A stretch of 64,000 nt of DNA from positions 11,892,650-11,956,649 of the forward strand of contig NC_049980.1 in the NCBI RefSeq assembly GCF_000003815.2, read 5' to 3'. This DNA comes from Branchiostoma floridae. Its lineage: Eukaryota > Chordata > Leptocardii > Amphioxiformes > Branchiostomatidae. Shown in pieces: positions 37,095 to 49,259 of the stretch. How positions within the stretch are numbered: position 1 is the stretch's first letter; every line of letters begins with the position of its first letter. The position numbers and the translations under genes are program-made. The notes beneath the pieces are model-generated. The model was not told the origin of the DNA. It saw only the letters and a list, made by a program, of their open reading frames with translations, and searched no databases.

Positions 37095-40000
37095 TCCATC
37101 AGGTAGTTTCCTTCCTAACTGACAACCGTGGAAAATGTGGCAACACGATCATCTGCAGGGCGCCCGTTCCCATGGTGATTCCATTAGAAAACACTGACTT
37201 GGAACATAGATGTAAAGCGAGTGAGGAAATCAGATTTGTATAGGAGGTCCCGTCGCGGTTTGTTGAGTGAAGACCTCCAACAGACACATGTGCGGGGACT
37301 GCATGTGAGTACAGTATCAAACTTTATAAATCAAATTCTCCTGTGTCGTATGTGTACGTGTATCTGATTCGGTCAAACAACAAGTGAATGGTGAACTTCT
37401 TCACAAATGCAACGAATTACGAAAATCCCTGAAAAAGAAAAATAGGACGCACATGTTGGACCCACACTGAATATCGTGTTGTTTGCAAAAAAATAGCAAA
37501 AAAAGCAAATTTTAATAATTAAGAAAAACGAAACCGATTAGATTAAGAAAGTAACGGTTAGTAAGCAAAAATAGTTCACGAGTTGGAGGTAGTCTTTAAA
37601 GATATCTTTGTATCCCATACAATAGTTAGTAAGTTTTACGATCGTTCTAATGGTTACAAATGGTTATGTTGTATTCGTATCAAGACATCCTGTAGAAATT
37701 TCAATAATCACTATGACAGTTCGTCTGAAACGAGGACAAAGGTTGGATGGTTTGATTGGATAAAGCGTTCATCTTACAAAACTGTGTCATTTCATTTTGG
37801 ATATGCGTTTTGATTCTTCTATTATGCGATATTTATGAACGCGTTCGGGCCATACACCTTGTATACAGAATTGGTCATACAGAGTACCGTGTAGTCAGAC
37901 ATGTAGGGCGCTAGTGCTTCAGGCGCTGCTTTTGTGCGCGAAATTGACGTGCTTCATCGGTGCAATGGCGCCACTTGACAGTCAATTACAGATATGTTTT
38001 GTCCTCGTTTGTTGACTGTATCCGCCTAAGTAGGGCCTCTTCTTTTTAGTAGCTCCGTAATTGACTAGTGAGAGCGTGTGTGTATGTGTGCGTGTGTGGT
38101 ACATTATGCTGCGCGACGTGGTTTTAGCCAACGGCGACAGGACAAAACGTTCAACGCTACAGACCGGTACTTTTCAAGCAGAGGTTAGGCTCCGGATTGT
38201 TTTTAGCTTTAACTTTCTAGACGTTTTTGTCATTGATTTCTATTTTGTCTGGTTCCCTATTTACCAAGTTAATCAGACAAAAAGACAAAGAAGAAACATG
38301 GTATGATAGAAGGCCTGGTAAAAAATGCCTAAAAAGACGTAACATTAATAAACAAGCCTTGAGTGTATGAGTGGAGTGAAACAAGCTGGATCCTAACCTC
38401 TACTTGAAGAATAATAGCCCAGGAGAGCTTTACGAGGAAGTCAGACTATTTTTCTGTCCCGTACCCACAGCTGACAACCCTGACACCTGAACTGTGAATA
38501 ATAAGTAGCCTTGGGAGAGGTGTTACGGGAGTTATGCAGCAATAAGATGTCGGAAATGACAAAGTACATGGGCTGAAATTGACCAGCTTAGCCACCAGAT
38601 AACATAATTGTGTTCTATTTCCGATTCCCGTAGCTTGATAACACCAACTACATGAACGGTAAGCTGGCAAAAGTGGATGTTAGACAGGTGAACGGTTTTG
38701 TGGCAGGGAAGTCATAATGTCGCGGGGATTTGGGGCGGGATCCGAAGCTAAGGACATGATATTAGTAGTGGATCCCCACTTGCCTTCACGCGAACACCTG
38801 TGAAGGGTTATTGCTGAAATGACTGCTTTCTGTCACTGTTCTTATCCGTCATCCTCGCTTCTTGGAAGTGCTAGAAGATCACAAAAGGTGAACACAATAA
38901 CAGGAGGGATCTTTCAAACGATTATTACAACTGCGACAATCTTTATTGACACGTTACAGCAAAAGTACAGCGACTTTCGTAAGGTCTACTACATCTATAC
39001 ATAATGTATATCAGTTAAGGGTACTGTCAAAAATAAGGTATGAAAAATAATGTATCATTTTAATCCTGATGAGCATGATCAGGGATATAGGTCAGAAATA
39101 TCAGATAATGTTATTGAGAAAAGGTAACATCACGATTTGGTGCCATTTCTAGCCGGTATGTCATGTCCGAAATTGGACGATTCTGTGTCTGTCAGTTCTT
39201 TCTTGGGTCAATTAGTTGTACAAGTTCTGTCGTCCCTCTCGCTCTCTCACTTCTCGTCGCATACCAGTCTTCGCTGTCGCCCCTCACCTTACCTGGATGG
39301 GGTGGGAATACCCCCCAAGCAGACGTTTTTAGGAAGAATGTGACCTCTACTCATTTGTCCCGTTCTCTGACAACAGCTCCCATTAAAATGATTGGGGTGG
39401 CTGTCGTGAAAAGAAAATCATAATCGTCCTAATCAACATTTGCTTGGAAAGTTGGGTGATAAGTACCTTTTTTTTAATATTGTAAACGTTGGTGGGAGAA
39501 AATAGACTTAGACAGGACAATGATGGGTGTGAGTGGATCCTCACAAACAGTAGCTTGTACTCGTCCTACAGAACGGCTGTCTTGAGCCTTAAGGCGGTTT
39601 ACGTCTCGTGACAGACAAACAGAACTACTGAACAGACAGCACAAATCGTTGTGCCAGCTCGCTGTGGAAACTTCTTGTTAAAAGGCATCCACAATTATCA
39701 CAATATCTTTCATCGTGTGCAGCACAACGCTCATATTTAAGACAAAAACTGATTTATAGCTTATTTTGCCCGTCGGTCATGCTTGACCGATAGCTTGACC
39801 CAGAATTGATAGGTAGTCCGACGAGTATATTTTAGAAAGGCACAAACTACACTAGCAGATCTAGAAGTTACTTCAGACTGTTCAGATTTGTCAGAGGAAA
39901 TTCCTGCCAGTACTAGAGGACGAAGTACGGTACAACACACTGCGGTTCCGAGGGGTTGGTGGTGTCCTTTTGTTTCATAAACGGTGTGTTTTGTTTACTC

Positions 40001-42294
40001 GTTGTTTTTCAATTGCCCATTGCACATCTTTTTTATTTTTCAATCTTTATCCATTGCACATCTTAACGTTATACATTTATGTACCTTTCCTTGACCTTAT
40101 AATGTCTACTCGGGCCCCTTGACATTACCTTAAAACGCATGGAATCATTCATTGGCTCAGTACGTTACTGTGTGTGCTTCTGAACACTATAACACTTTGA
40201 CATTTACCTGCTTTAAAATGCCTGAACTACAGATTTTGTTGTTATTGTTGTTCGTCCAACGTTGTCAACGTTGTTGTATAGACTCCTTACTTCTAGTATG
40301 TAGAGAAGAAAGTCAGCTACTTGTTCTTGGTCAGAAAACATGATGTCGTCTTTGATATCTTAGGAATAGTCCTCGTTTTCATAAAGGGGATTAGATTTAC
40401 ATCTAAACACAGGCCGGTATTATGTAACATGTGATAATTGTACCTATTTCAAGGTAGCTTACACCTTGAGGCGTTTACCGGTTATGCAATACTAACAATC
40501 TGTGCATACCAGAACCATTTATGTAGTAGGCCACGTTTTCAGACTGGGTTGGTCCCACGAAGTCTTGAGGTGTGCCCAGTTTGTGACGTGCTGTAGATAG
40601 AGTTTTTGTGGAAGATCATGCCGTGATTGATTGTCATAAACACCCCGACGCGGAAATGTGCAGTGACCCGGACGTAAAGAGAGAAAGGTGTTCTCTAGCA
40701 CCCCGACACTAGGTCTATATAGGAAGTGTGTCCACGCACCTGTATTTTTTGTGATGAATGCCTGGTCTTTGTTAACGTTCACCTCATAAATCATCAAGAA
40801 CACGAAGTCATCTATAAAACAAAGTGCTTCAGGGTTACGATAAGGTGCTCTTGAAAAAAGGCGATACACCTGTTCAAAAAGTGGACTATAGTAGTGCACT
40901 GTGTTGTGCTGCTGTGGTAGTCTGAACGCTCTGCAGCTATACAGAAGTAGACTATACAACTGAAGTTACAAAAGAAGAGATCATTGATTGCAACAGACTT
41001 TCATCGATGGTAATGTACTCTTCCGTTGTTTTGTTGTTGTTCAAAATGTTTTAGTATTGATCGAGTCCTAATTATCACAAATTCACAGGTTGGACCTGCG
41101 TCGCTTTTGACAGGTATTTTGCCGTTCACTAAATTATGGTTTCATTGCTGTCTGGATTATAAAGATTTGCTTCAATAGGAGCTGCGCGAAATCTCTTAGG
41201 CCTCAATGTAGGAAACTTTTAATCAACCCGACACAGTCTGGTAATTAAGGTTGTGAATAATTCAGATAAAGTCCATTTTATTGTCGTTTTAGTCTCGAGT
41301 TCGAAGTTTCCACGATATCAAGTAGTTAAAGACCGTATCTTCAACTATTTGGATACCCCCCTTCCCTCCCTGTTCTTCTCTTATTTGAGATTTGATAGTT
41401 AAGTTTACTCGTAGATGAGAGAAAGGTGGGTATTACCGGTGTTGATCGGAGGTTTAAAACATCACTACAGAGCCTGGGGGTACCACAGAGTAGCAGCATT
41501 GGACCAACTCATGCGCACACAATTGGCTTTGTGTCTAGGCAATGGGTGACAGCATGTCGCCATCATTATCGCAGCTATGTCTCTAATGTTCACATTTTAC
41601 ACCGTTTTGCCACCTTTTATTGGGTTTCAATGACTTTGCAGCCATTGGACGGCCCGATCAGCGGCTCTTTGTTACTGACGTTTTGTCGTCTGCGTGAGCT
41701 GAAGCTCAAATAATGGCTTAGGTCATTTGTCACAAAGATCATCTTCACAACGAACAAAGGAACAAAAGTCAGCGTAAAACTCAGGTAGTCATCTCATAAC
41801 GACTTTTTCGTTCTACAAATATACAACACAGGGATCACAAAGGTAGAAATCCCTAAGAATGCGTCAGTCCGGAACATTTGTCGTCACGATTTGCTAAACA
41901 CAACTTAAATCTCTGTTAAACTACTGAAGTGTGATTGTCACATCCACCTCCGCTGAGAGCATGGCCAGCATAATTACTGTTCAGCAGGTAACGGTACTTA
42001 TCAATAACAGGAATTATAGCATTAAGTCAAATTGCTCATTTCATCCAGAAAACGTTGTTTGGGCGGAGACGGGGATTTGATCTTTTTTCTAGTTGAGCAG
42101 TAAGATAATAATTATGTCATTTGTGATAGTTTTTCTTTTTTTTATTTTCCTGCAATTGACATCGAATGTTGATGTCATTAGGCACGTTGTGTATTAGAGT
42201 AATCCTTAGTTAATCTGTAGTCTATACGTATAGTTAGATCTCACTGAATAGTCAATTGGGATGTCATTTGATCATTGCAATTCCTTCAAGATAA

Positions 42295-42525
42295 GTACGG
42301 GAGTGGTCACGTTCGTCCTACGATAGTCGCACAATCGCAAACTGAGGGCGTCTTTGGAATAGTCGTGCGTGTGTCGTACAAAAACCAGTCTTGTTACCAA
42401 AAGGGCAGTCCTTGTCGGCGGGTGGTTTTGTCACAGTCTGCTTGAAAATCTTTTACGACGTCAAAATCGTACGACGGCCCACTACGAATATTGTCGACCG
42501 TGCCGTTAGGTTGTAAGACCACGAT
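42295..42525 (+). repeat. Dispersed repeat family X, copy 2
   Basis: It shares TGTCACAGTCTGCTTGAAAA (42431-42450) and the flanking order of motifs with 15500-15715, including AGTCGTGCGTGTGTCGTACA and TTACCAAAA. Confidence 0.55.
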
Positions 42526-43834
42526 AGACAAACTGGCTGCAAGCACACAAACAAGTCGACAGACTAGCCAGCTCGCTCTGGCACGTTTGACGTTCATGAC
42601 AGCTGTGTTTGTGGAACTTGGACGGGAAATGGCACGTTCCAGACACAACTTGGGTGCCGCGCGACTTCAAACTACGACAGAGAAAACAGAGGGACAGTAA
42701 CATTTTAGTCGCATGCTTTCTGGTCTACATCCTTTATCACAGGTGGTGTGGTTTTGGTATACATGTATCATCAAGATATATCAGCTACGGAAATGGATTG
42801 TTCGCTTGGTAAAGGATGTTGAGGGACAGATTCTTCAAGCAGAGATTTCGGTCAGGGATTAAGTAGTGGCGGGGATTACTTGTCAAGGGTGGCAACCGTT
42901 AGAAATCCGGGCCACTAACAGTTATATGCCTAAACATACCGCGGGCCCATCGCCAAATATTATCCACGAGTTGTTCACAAACACACTGATTTTCTAAAGC
43001 CAAGTACCGGGATATTGTATCAGACAATTGTTAATAATTATTAGATTATTATATGATTAACACTAGCTTTAAATTTTGAGTTAAGTGACGAAACAGCAAT
43101 TATGGAATTTTTGTTTCGTTTTGCTGAAATCTCGAAACTACATAACGATCTAATTCATATTCTGTACATACATTAAGTATAACTGCACAGAACAGCGTGG
43201 GTACTTACTTTACAGCTCTGACATAGGTATTATGATCAATAATGAACCACAAGATAACACTATGGATTAACTAGTGTGTTCATGAAGCAGATATGATATG
43301 TGTGCAGACTTGTACAAAATGCGCCATGACCAATTGTTCACATTAGTTCTGCGCCAGGTGTACGTGCCCAAACCAACACTGACACCTGCTTTAGTTTATT
43401 TGTTTTGCACTTCCTTCCAAATAACACTGAAACGTTTGAGAAAAACGATGAAAATAAATAAACATTGACACCTGTGATCAAACTTGGAATACTGAGTGAA
43501 TGTCCCGAGTGATATGTGGCCAAAAATGACAAAACCTCCCTTTTCAGTAAGCCTAAAAATTAGACAAAATGCACATTTCATGTACTGTTTTCGGGATGCT
43601 TATGATATGATCAATTACTAATACTGTAGGATATCGATGATATTTTTTTTCTCTCGTGACAAGGAAAGCTTTAAATTTAGTTGAACCAGAACGAAAAGTT
43701 CATTCTAGCGGTTTTGAAGAAGACTGATAGATGTGATTTTAAATGTACGGAAGTAATCTCCGCTTTATCTAGTTCTAAAGATGGATGAAGATGATGATGA
43801 AAGATTCATTGTCTCTTGGTTTTTATTTTATTTT

Positions 43835-44090
43835 AAAAGATCCTCCAGAACCATACATTGTTTGTGCCTATGGCGGTGCCTATCTTCATTTCTAAGCCCC
43901 TCTGCCACACGACTTTGTGCAATCCCAACAACAGGGGGATAGCCCACTTGTAGTCATGTGTGTGTAACTCCTATACTCTTATCCAGATGCTGAGTGCCAA
44001 GAAGGATTCTTTAAAGTCTTCTGTATGACTCGACCAGGGAGTGAACTCGCGACCTACCGACTGCAAGGCTAACACTTAACCCTCTGTGAC
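43835..44090 (-). mobile_element. tRNA-derived SINE, second family
   Basis: On the minus strand the head reads GGTTAAGTGTTAGCC, TTGCAGTCGGTAGG, TCGCGAGTTCACTCCC, which is a tRNA-like D-arm to T-arm layout. The body contains GACTTTAAAGAATCC, TTGGCACTCAGCATCTGG, GGGCTATCCCCCTGTTG and ATAGGCACCGCCATAGG, and ends near an A-run at 43835. The body differs from the SINEs at 205 and 6165. Its head ends only about 45 bases before Gcm exon 1. Confidence 0.65.
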
Positions 44091-44162
44091 ATTTGTAATG
44101 ATAACTAAATGGAGTTTTTGTATGTTACTGTCCAGGTGAGGCACGTGGGGACCGGTGGTGAG

Positions 44163-47100
44163 ATGCCGCGGAAGGGCGGGAGTCTGGACACAGCGGGGCG
44201 GTACCTGGCGGAGTTCGGGCAGGCGGGGCAGGTGGGCGACAGGAGGGACTGGGACATCAACGATGCCTCGTTACCGGAGGTAAGGATGATAAAGAAATAG
44301 GAAAAACTTCGGTCTATCCCTTTCTTTTCTTTAATTGCAAAGAAAGCAACACATAGAAAGATATCACGGATTCTGACAAAAATCACCACAGAAATAGCAT
44401 TTTATATGCAGACAAAGTAGAAACACAAATCAGTATGAATAGACTAGCAGTCTTCTTTGGCTAAGCAACAATCTTAGTTGAGCACGGTTATCTGCAGTTT
44501 TTGAGGGGATCGCAGGCATTGTGTAGTATGTGCAAGGAAGCTATCCATGCTCTGTGTATGGAAAAAATCACTGCAGAACTCTGTGTAATGGGCTAACAAC
44601 TGCTCATCAGAGGTACAATAAGGGACACAATAGCGGGTTCTTCCTGACACGTGGCCGTGGGTTTGCCTCACGTGCGGGTAGAAGTCAGGTGCGCCCGCCC
44701 AGCATTGTCCGACCTGCCCGGCCTCGAGCACGTCTGCCACTCTTCCACATCGGTGCCTCATTATATGACGATTAGCGAAACTTTACGGGCAAACGCTTAA
44801 GAATCATATGTTCTTTTGTCTAGCATGTCAATCAAAGTAAGTTGCCTGGAAGATATTGTGCTCTGTGAGGTTTCAGGGCAGGATATTTCTTTCTACAGTA
44901 TTGTTGCATTTGATGGGGAAATTTTCAACAGGTGTTGTTAAAAAACTGTTTGATCTTTATTGATAGTTTAATGTCTTGGAGATGCAGGGTTGTATTTTCA
45001 CTTTTCTATAGTGGTTGTTGTAGATACATAGGTGAACAGAACACAATTAATGATCATCAATATTCGAGATAATGCAAGTACACTCTATTGCGATTTTTCG
45101 GCAATTATACTCCTGGTATTCCCTCGATCATTGTGCGATTTTTGTGGAGCATCCTACATTTGCGGATCACAGAGCCCGCGGATATTATAGGGTACATTTT
45201 GGGCCAAGAAATACGCGCGACCCTCTGTCAATCTTAGCTTAGCCGTTTAGCGATCAACAATTGATGTCGAATGTCGTTGACCGTGTGTCAGGTGTATTGG
45301 GGTGGTCTCTGTTGTTGAGCTGATCGTAAATTTCCTAACTTTTTTTTTATGTCTACCTTCATGGAAGGGAGATATATTGTTTTCGCCCAGTCTCTTCTCC
45401 AAACAAGTAAGGTCAATGACCTGGACCAGACGGCTGTCACCATGGTTACTGGAAGTGTAGTAGACACCCTCGCTGTTATTCCATTATATTATATAGCATT
45501 GCTACATTAGTAGTAGGGCAAAGCTGGAGGGCTGCTATATATATATATATGAATGTGTTTGAGTAAGCATTAACAGAGCAGTAGTTTGTTAGACTAGACC
45601 ATATGAAGGTATTAAAACATTCGTGTATTTGGCTGCAAATGGTAATCTCCAAGCAGATCCTAAGGTAGCATAAGATAGTCTCAAAAGCTGGCAGAGGAGT
45701 ACATTCGGCCTAGGAGTGTGTTTGGCTATCGGACACACCTGGCCGGCTCCACTTCTCTGACAGCTTTTGAGACTATCTTATGCTATCGGTATACCGTAGG
45801 ATCTGCTTGGAGATTATGCAAATGGGACGTTTCTAGTGAGTGTTTTGTCCTCTGTAGCATCCTAATGCGTGTATTTCCCCCAGGCTTGTCGGCTGGACCC
45901 CTTCCATGAGTGGCCTGACGGTAACGTCCGGCTGGTGTTCGACGCTAGCGACACGGACGCGCGGAAACACGTGAGCGGCTGGGCCATGCGCAACACCAAC
46001 AACCACAACTGTCACATCCTCAAGAAGTCGTGCCTGGGAGTTCTGGTCTGCGCACTGCACTGTACAACTCCTGACGGCGGCAAAATACACATGCGACCTG
46101 CCATATGTGACAAGGCTAGGAAGAAACAATTAGGTAAGTTCGTATCTTAAAATGAACTGCTATGTCTTTAAAAAGCGCGATGAAATACGATTATCTTTAT
46201 CTCTTTGACTTCCACCTAGTCATTTGAACACTGCAGTTGCTAGTTGTCACTCCAGGTGATGTTACTAGGGGGCGTTGTTTCATAGTGAATGCCACAGCTG
46301 AGCAATTTATCTGCTTCCGAACTCCATTGTCTTATCCGGCAATGGGGTGAGAATGATTTACAAGAAAAAAATGTTTACTTAATTCTTTTAGAATCAATTA
46401 AATGTTCATATTCTATTTTGAACGTTTGTACTGAAATACATAAAAACTGGAACACTGCCTAACATATCCATTGAATTCGATACTAAAATGCAGTAAGCTA
46501 AGCACCGCTAGGGGGCATGTCCCACGAAACCGACAGGCAATATCAAACTTGAAAACTATCGGTAGAAACATTTTTTACATATTCAACTAGAACTTAACGT
46601 TCTCATTATTTAACGAGGGAGGGCGGCTCACTTACCCAATGGTCAGCAGCTGACAAGACCGGAGGGCCACATAAGGGTTTAGGGTTTTCAGCGGCATTGT
46701 ATCATTCGTGAGCATCTAGGTTAATAGCTAACTTCTATAACATTTGTGTTGCGCTTTTTCTCAGGTAAGCAGTGCCCGAACGGTTCGTGCCAGGGCCGGC
46801 TGGAGCTGATGCCGTGCCGCGGACACTGCGGCTATCCCGTCACGCACTTCTGGCGCCAGGAGAACAACGTCATTTTCTTCCAGGTGACTGACCTCACCCT
46901 ATCTCTCCATCACATGGACCTGTTTGGACTTTAACGAGTTAACAGACCGATCCCAAAGCTTCTTTATAGCGTAGAAATGTATAATAACGACATGCAGGTG
47001 CAAATATTTGACGGACAGGCAATCACATTGTCATTGGACGAACCGCTAATTGCCATTCTGTCATTGGTTGAATTAACGGGTAATTGCTATTGACAGTCAG

Positions 47101-49259
47101 GCTAGGTCTTAGCTTGTAGTACATAGTGGTAGACAGATGTTTCGCGAGAAGTTGGACACCATCGTTGATTATGTTACTAGTATACTCTTGATAGCTCGGT
47201 ATTTAGGGTAAGTTGTTGAAGCCCAATTTACTTAGAAGATCCGACATCTCTCTAATTTCAGAGTTGTGAGGAAAGCAAATGAATCTATAACGGTAGTCAT
47301 GCAACGAACGACTTGTTAGTATTAACGTTACAAAACGTAGCGTGGCTCTCATGTCAATCGAATCATTTACTTTTTCGAACATACAAAGTTTGATATCTCG
47401 TGTATGAACCTTCAGCGACAAATGGTTACAGGATACATATCTTAGAAGGACTGCAATCTGTGAATCTTTTGACCAAGTGTCAATTTTACGGAGGCTTTTC
47501 TCTAAATTCCAGGCCAAAGGGACGCACGACCATCCGCGGCCTGAGCCCAAGGCATCAGCAGAGGCCAGACGGAACCTTTCTGGAAGGAGATACTCTATCG
47601 CAAAGGTAAGAACGACAATAGCCGGATCTTTCGAAGTACAGTCATTCGTATGAATTGTAATTGTTGTACAGTTAACTGTTCCTTCTGTTTTGAATTGAGC
47701 CACTTTGGGCCAGTAAACTCATTGCGTTAATCATGTTGTCAAGTCCCACAATCATGTTGTCTTCATCCCTTTAAAATTTGTTTGTCATTGAAGTTTTTAT
47801 AACTTTCTTTAGCAGGGGAGGAGTGACTGTCTGTACGAAGGCACGCATGCGCAGTACGTTGGTGAAGGCACGCTGAAGAGGAGCCGGGCTAAGATGATGT
47901 CTACCTTGTGGGACTCGAGCCCTCTCAAGAAGATGTGCTTAGATCCATTCACAGGTAGACTTAAATTATTTTAGTCTTTGTTTTACAGTTTCTCTACATA
48001 TACAGACAGCCGTTTTGGTAGCAAGCCAGTTGCATTCTGCACTAGCCCAAGAGTGTCTCAGTTTGCCTATCGTACGGGTTCTGACATGATAACGAGTCTA
48101 ACGACTGTTACAACACCGAAATGGAATAGTTAGCTTTGGCACTTAATCTTTGGTCGACATTTACTAGTATGTTGATATGACTCACTTATCCTAATCATTC
48201 CCTTCTTTCCTCTCAGACAAAACTCGGAGCCTTATTGCAGAGGACCAATTCTATCTGCACAACTACCCCGCATTGCCTGACGGGAAGATGAAGGATCACG
48301 TGACCCATGCCGTCACCGAGCCCTACTGCAGCACGTCCACTTCACCTGTCCTGTACGGTCGCCACAAACGACAAGAGTGGGCCGTTCAGAAGTGTCCAGG
48401 CGGCGCCATTTGGGACGGACAGGTCAACAAACCCGGCAACTATGGCCATGGCGGCAGCGACGGGGATGCCTGTAGTTCTCCTGTCACCATGACGACGTGC
48501 TCCCAAGAACAGCGCCCTGTCGACGCCATGCCGAACTCTTCTCCAGACGGTTCCTGGGGTCAGCACTCCCCCTACCAGCCGGGCGCGGTGCACGGTAGTG
48601 GCGGGAACGCTCTGTCCGTTTATTCGAACGTCCACGTCCACCAGCAATCCTTCCTGGTCAGGTCTGAGACCATCATCGTCACCAACAACAACGCCTCCCC
48701 CTCCAACGGCGCCGCCTACCCCGTGGAGAAATGGGCGGTAGTGGACGGGCCCGGCTCCGACGGCGACTCGGACGGCGTCATCAGACACAGTGGAACAACT
48801 CGGTCGTCCTTCCCGAGCAATATGAGCCCTTCAAACGCAGTGACCTTTGACTATCCTCAAGGAGACAGTTGCCATGACAACCAAACGTCCACAGAGCTAC
48901 AACGGGAGAGATCTCTGCCCAGCATCGGCTGCTTCATCCCTGAAACGTCACCAGGCACAGCAGCCAATCAGGGACAGTCGCCGCCGCATGCGCGATACGA
49001 ACAAGCAGCAGCCTCCTACCCACAGGGTAGTAAACCGGAGGGTTCACCCTTCTCAGGAGAAACAAGATGGCTGCCGTGTGGCCGAGACACGGCTAAGTCC
49101 GACCCCATCTCTGTCCCCTCCGTGTACCAGAGCTGTAGGTACGCCAACTCACCCAGTGCGCTTGTCATGGCCACCACGTCCGGCCCTGGGCACTTCGCCA
49201 CCGAGTTGCCGCCCAGTGGGTACACCACCTGCGCCTCAACGGCTTTGCCCTGTGTTTGA
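44163..49259 (+). CDS. Gcm: Gcm (glial cells missing) transcription factor, six exons
   Basis: Zinc-containing GCM-domain DNA-binding factor of 586 residues. Exons: 44163-44279, 45884-46133, 46765-46883, 47513-47605, 47816-47954, 48217-49259; all GT..AG with matching phases, TGA at 49257-49259. The GCM domain covers about residues 29-187 over exons 1-4: DWDIND at 29-34, [10 protein letters not shown] at 72-81, KKSCLGV at 86-92, then [15 protein letters not shown] and [11 protein letters not shown]. Its zinc-binding Cys and His residues are present. [11 protein letters not shown] resembles fly Gcm more than mammalian GCM1. The long last exon encodes a Ser/Pro/Gly-rich tail, as expected for an activation region, without recognised domains. 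The start is uncertain: ATG 44163 lies in an exon whose acceptor may be at 44136, so the true N-terminus may be upstream. GCM factors drive glial, haemocyte or parathyroid/placental fates in other animals. Confidence 0.93.
45080..45250. repeat. Diverged repeat in Gcm intron 1
   Basis: TGCGATTTTT occurs near both 45090 and 45134, and AAATACGCGCGACCCTCTGTC resembles AAATACGCAAGACCATCTTA at about 53398 in the inverted-repeat element there. It is probably a decayed relative. Confidence 0.25.
45628..45823. mobile_element. Long near-perfect foldback in Gcm intron 1
   Basis: TAATCTCCAAGCAGATCCTA (from 45643), GCATAAGATAGTCTCAAAAG and CTG pair with CAGCTTTTGAGACTATCTTA (from 45761), TGC, and AGGATCTGCTTGGAGATTA. 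The centre is also palindromic (GGCCTAGGAGTGTGT against ACACACCTGGCC). It is a MITE-type element that would form a hairpin of about 190 bases and ends about 60 bases before exon 2 (45884). Confidence 0.75.
46264..46274 (+). promoter_or_regulatory. CTCF-like motif 1 in Gcm intron 2
   Basis: TACTAGGGGGCG matches the core of the CTCF site (C-C-[AG]-C-[TN]-AGGGGGC), which is conserved among bilaterians. A second site in the same orientation is 240 bases downstream. Confidence 0.3.
46505..46517 (+). promoter_or_regulatory. CTCF-like motif 2 in Gcm intron 2
   Basis: CCGCTAGGGGGCA is a close match to the CTCF core, better than the site at 46264. Confidence 0.4.

Larger units (their letters stand above)
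29229..43834. other. Gene-poor interval before Gcm
   Basis: GC-rich blocks occur at about 30050-30330, 33530-33730 and 35840-36330. At 34600-34730 there is a cluster of SOX-like (ACAATGG), E-box (CAGGTG) and TCF-like (GATCAAG) words. The ends of the interval hold repeats. No protein-coding exon is recognised; an isolated 217-codon frame at 32218-32871 has no domain. Confidence 0.35.

Noticed and set aside
48342-48788. Minus-strand open frame of 148 codons opposite Gcm.
   Set aside because: It is a shadow of the GC-rich last Gcm exon.
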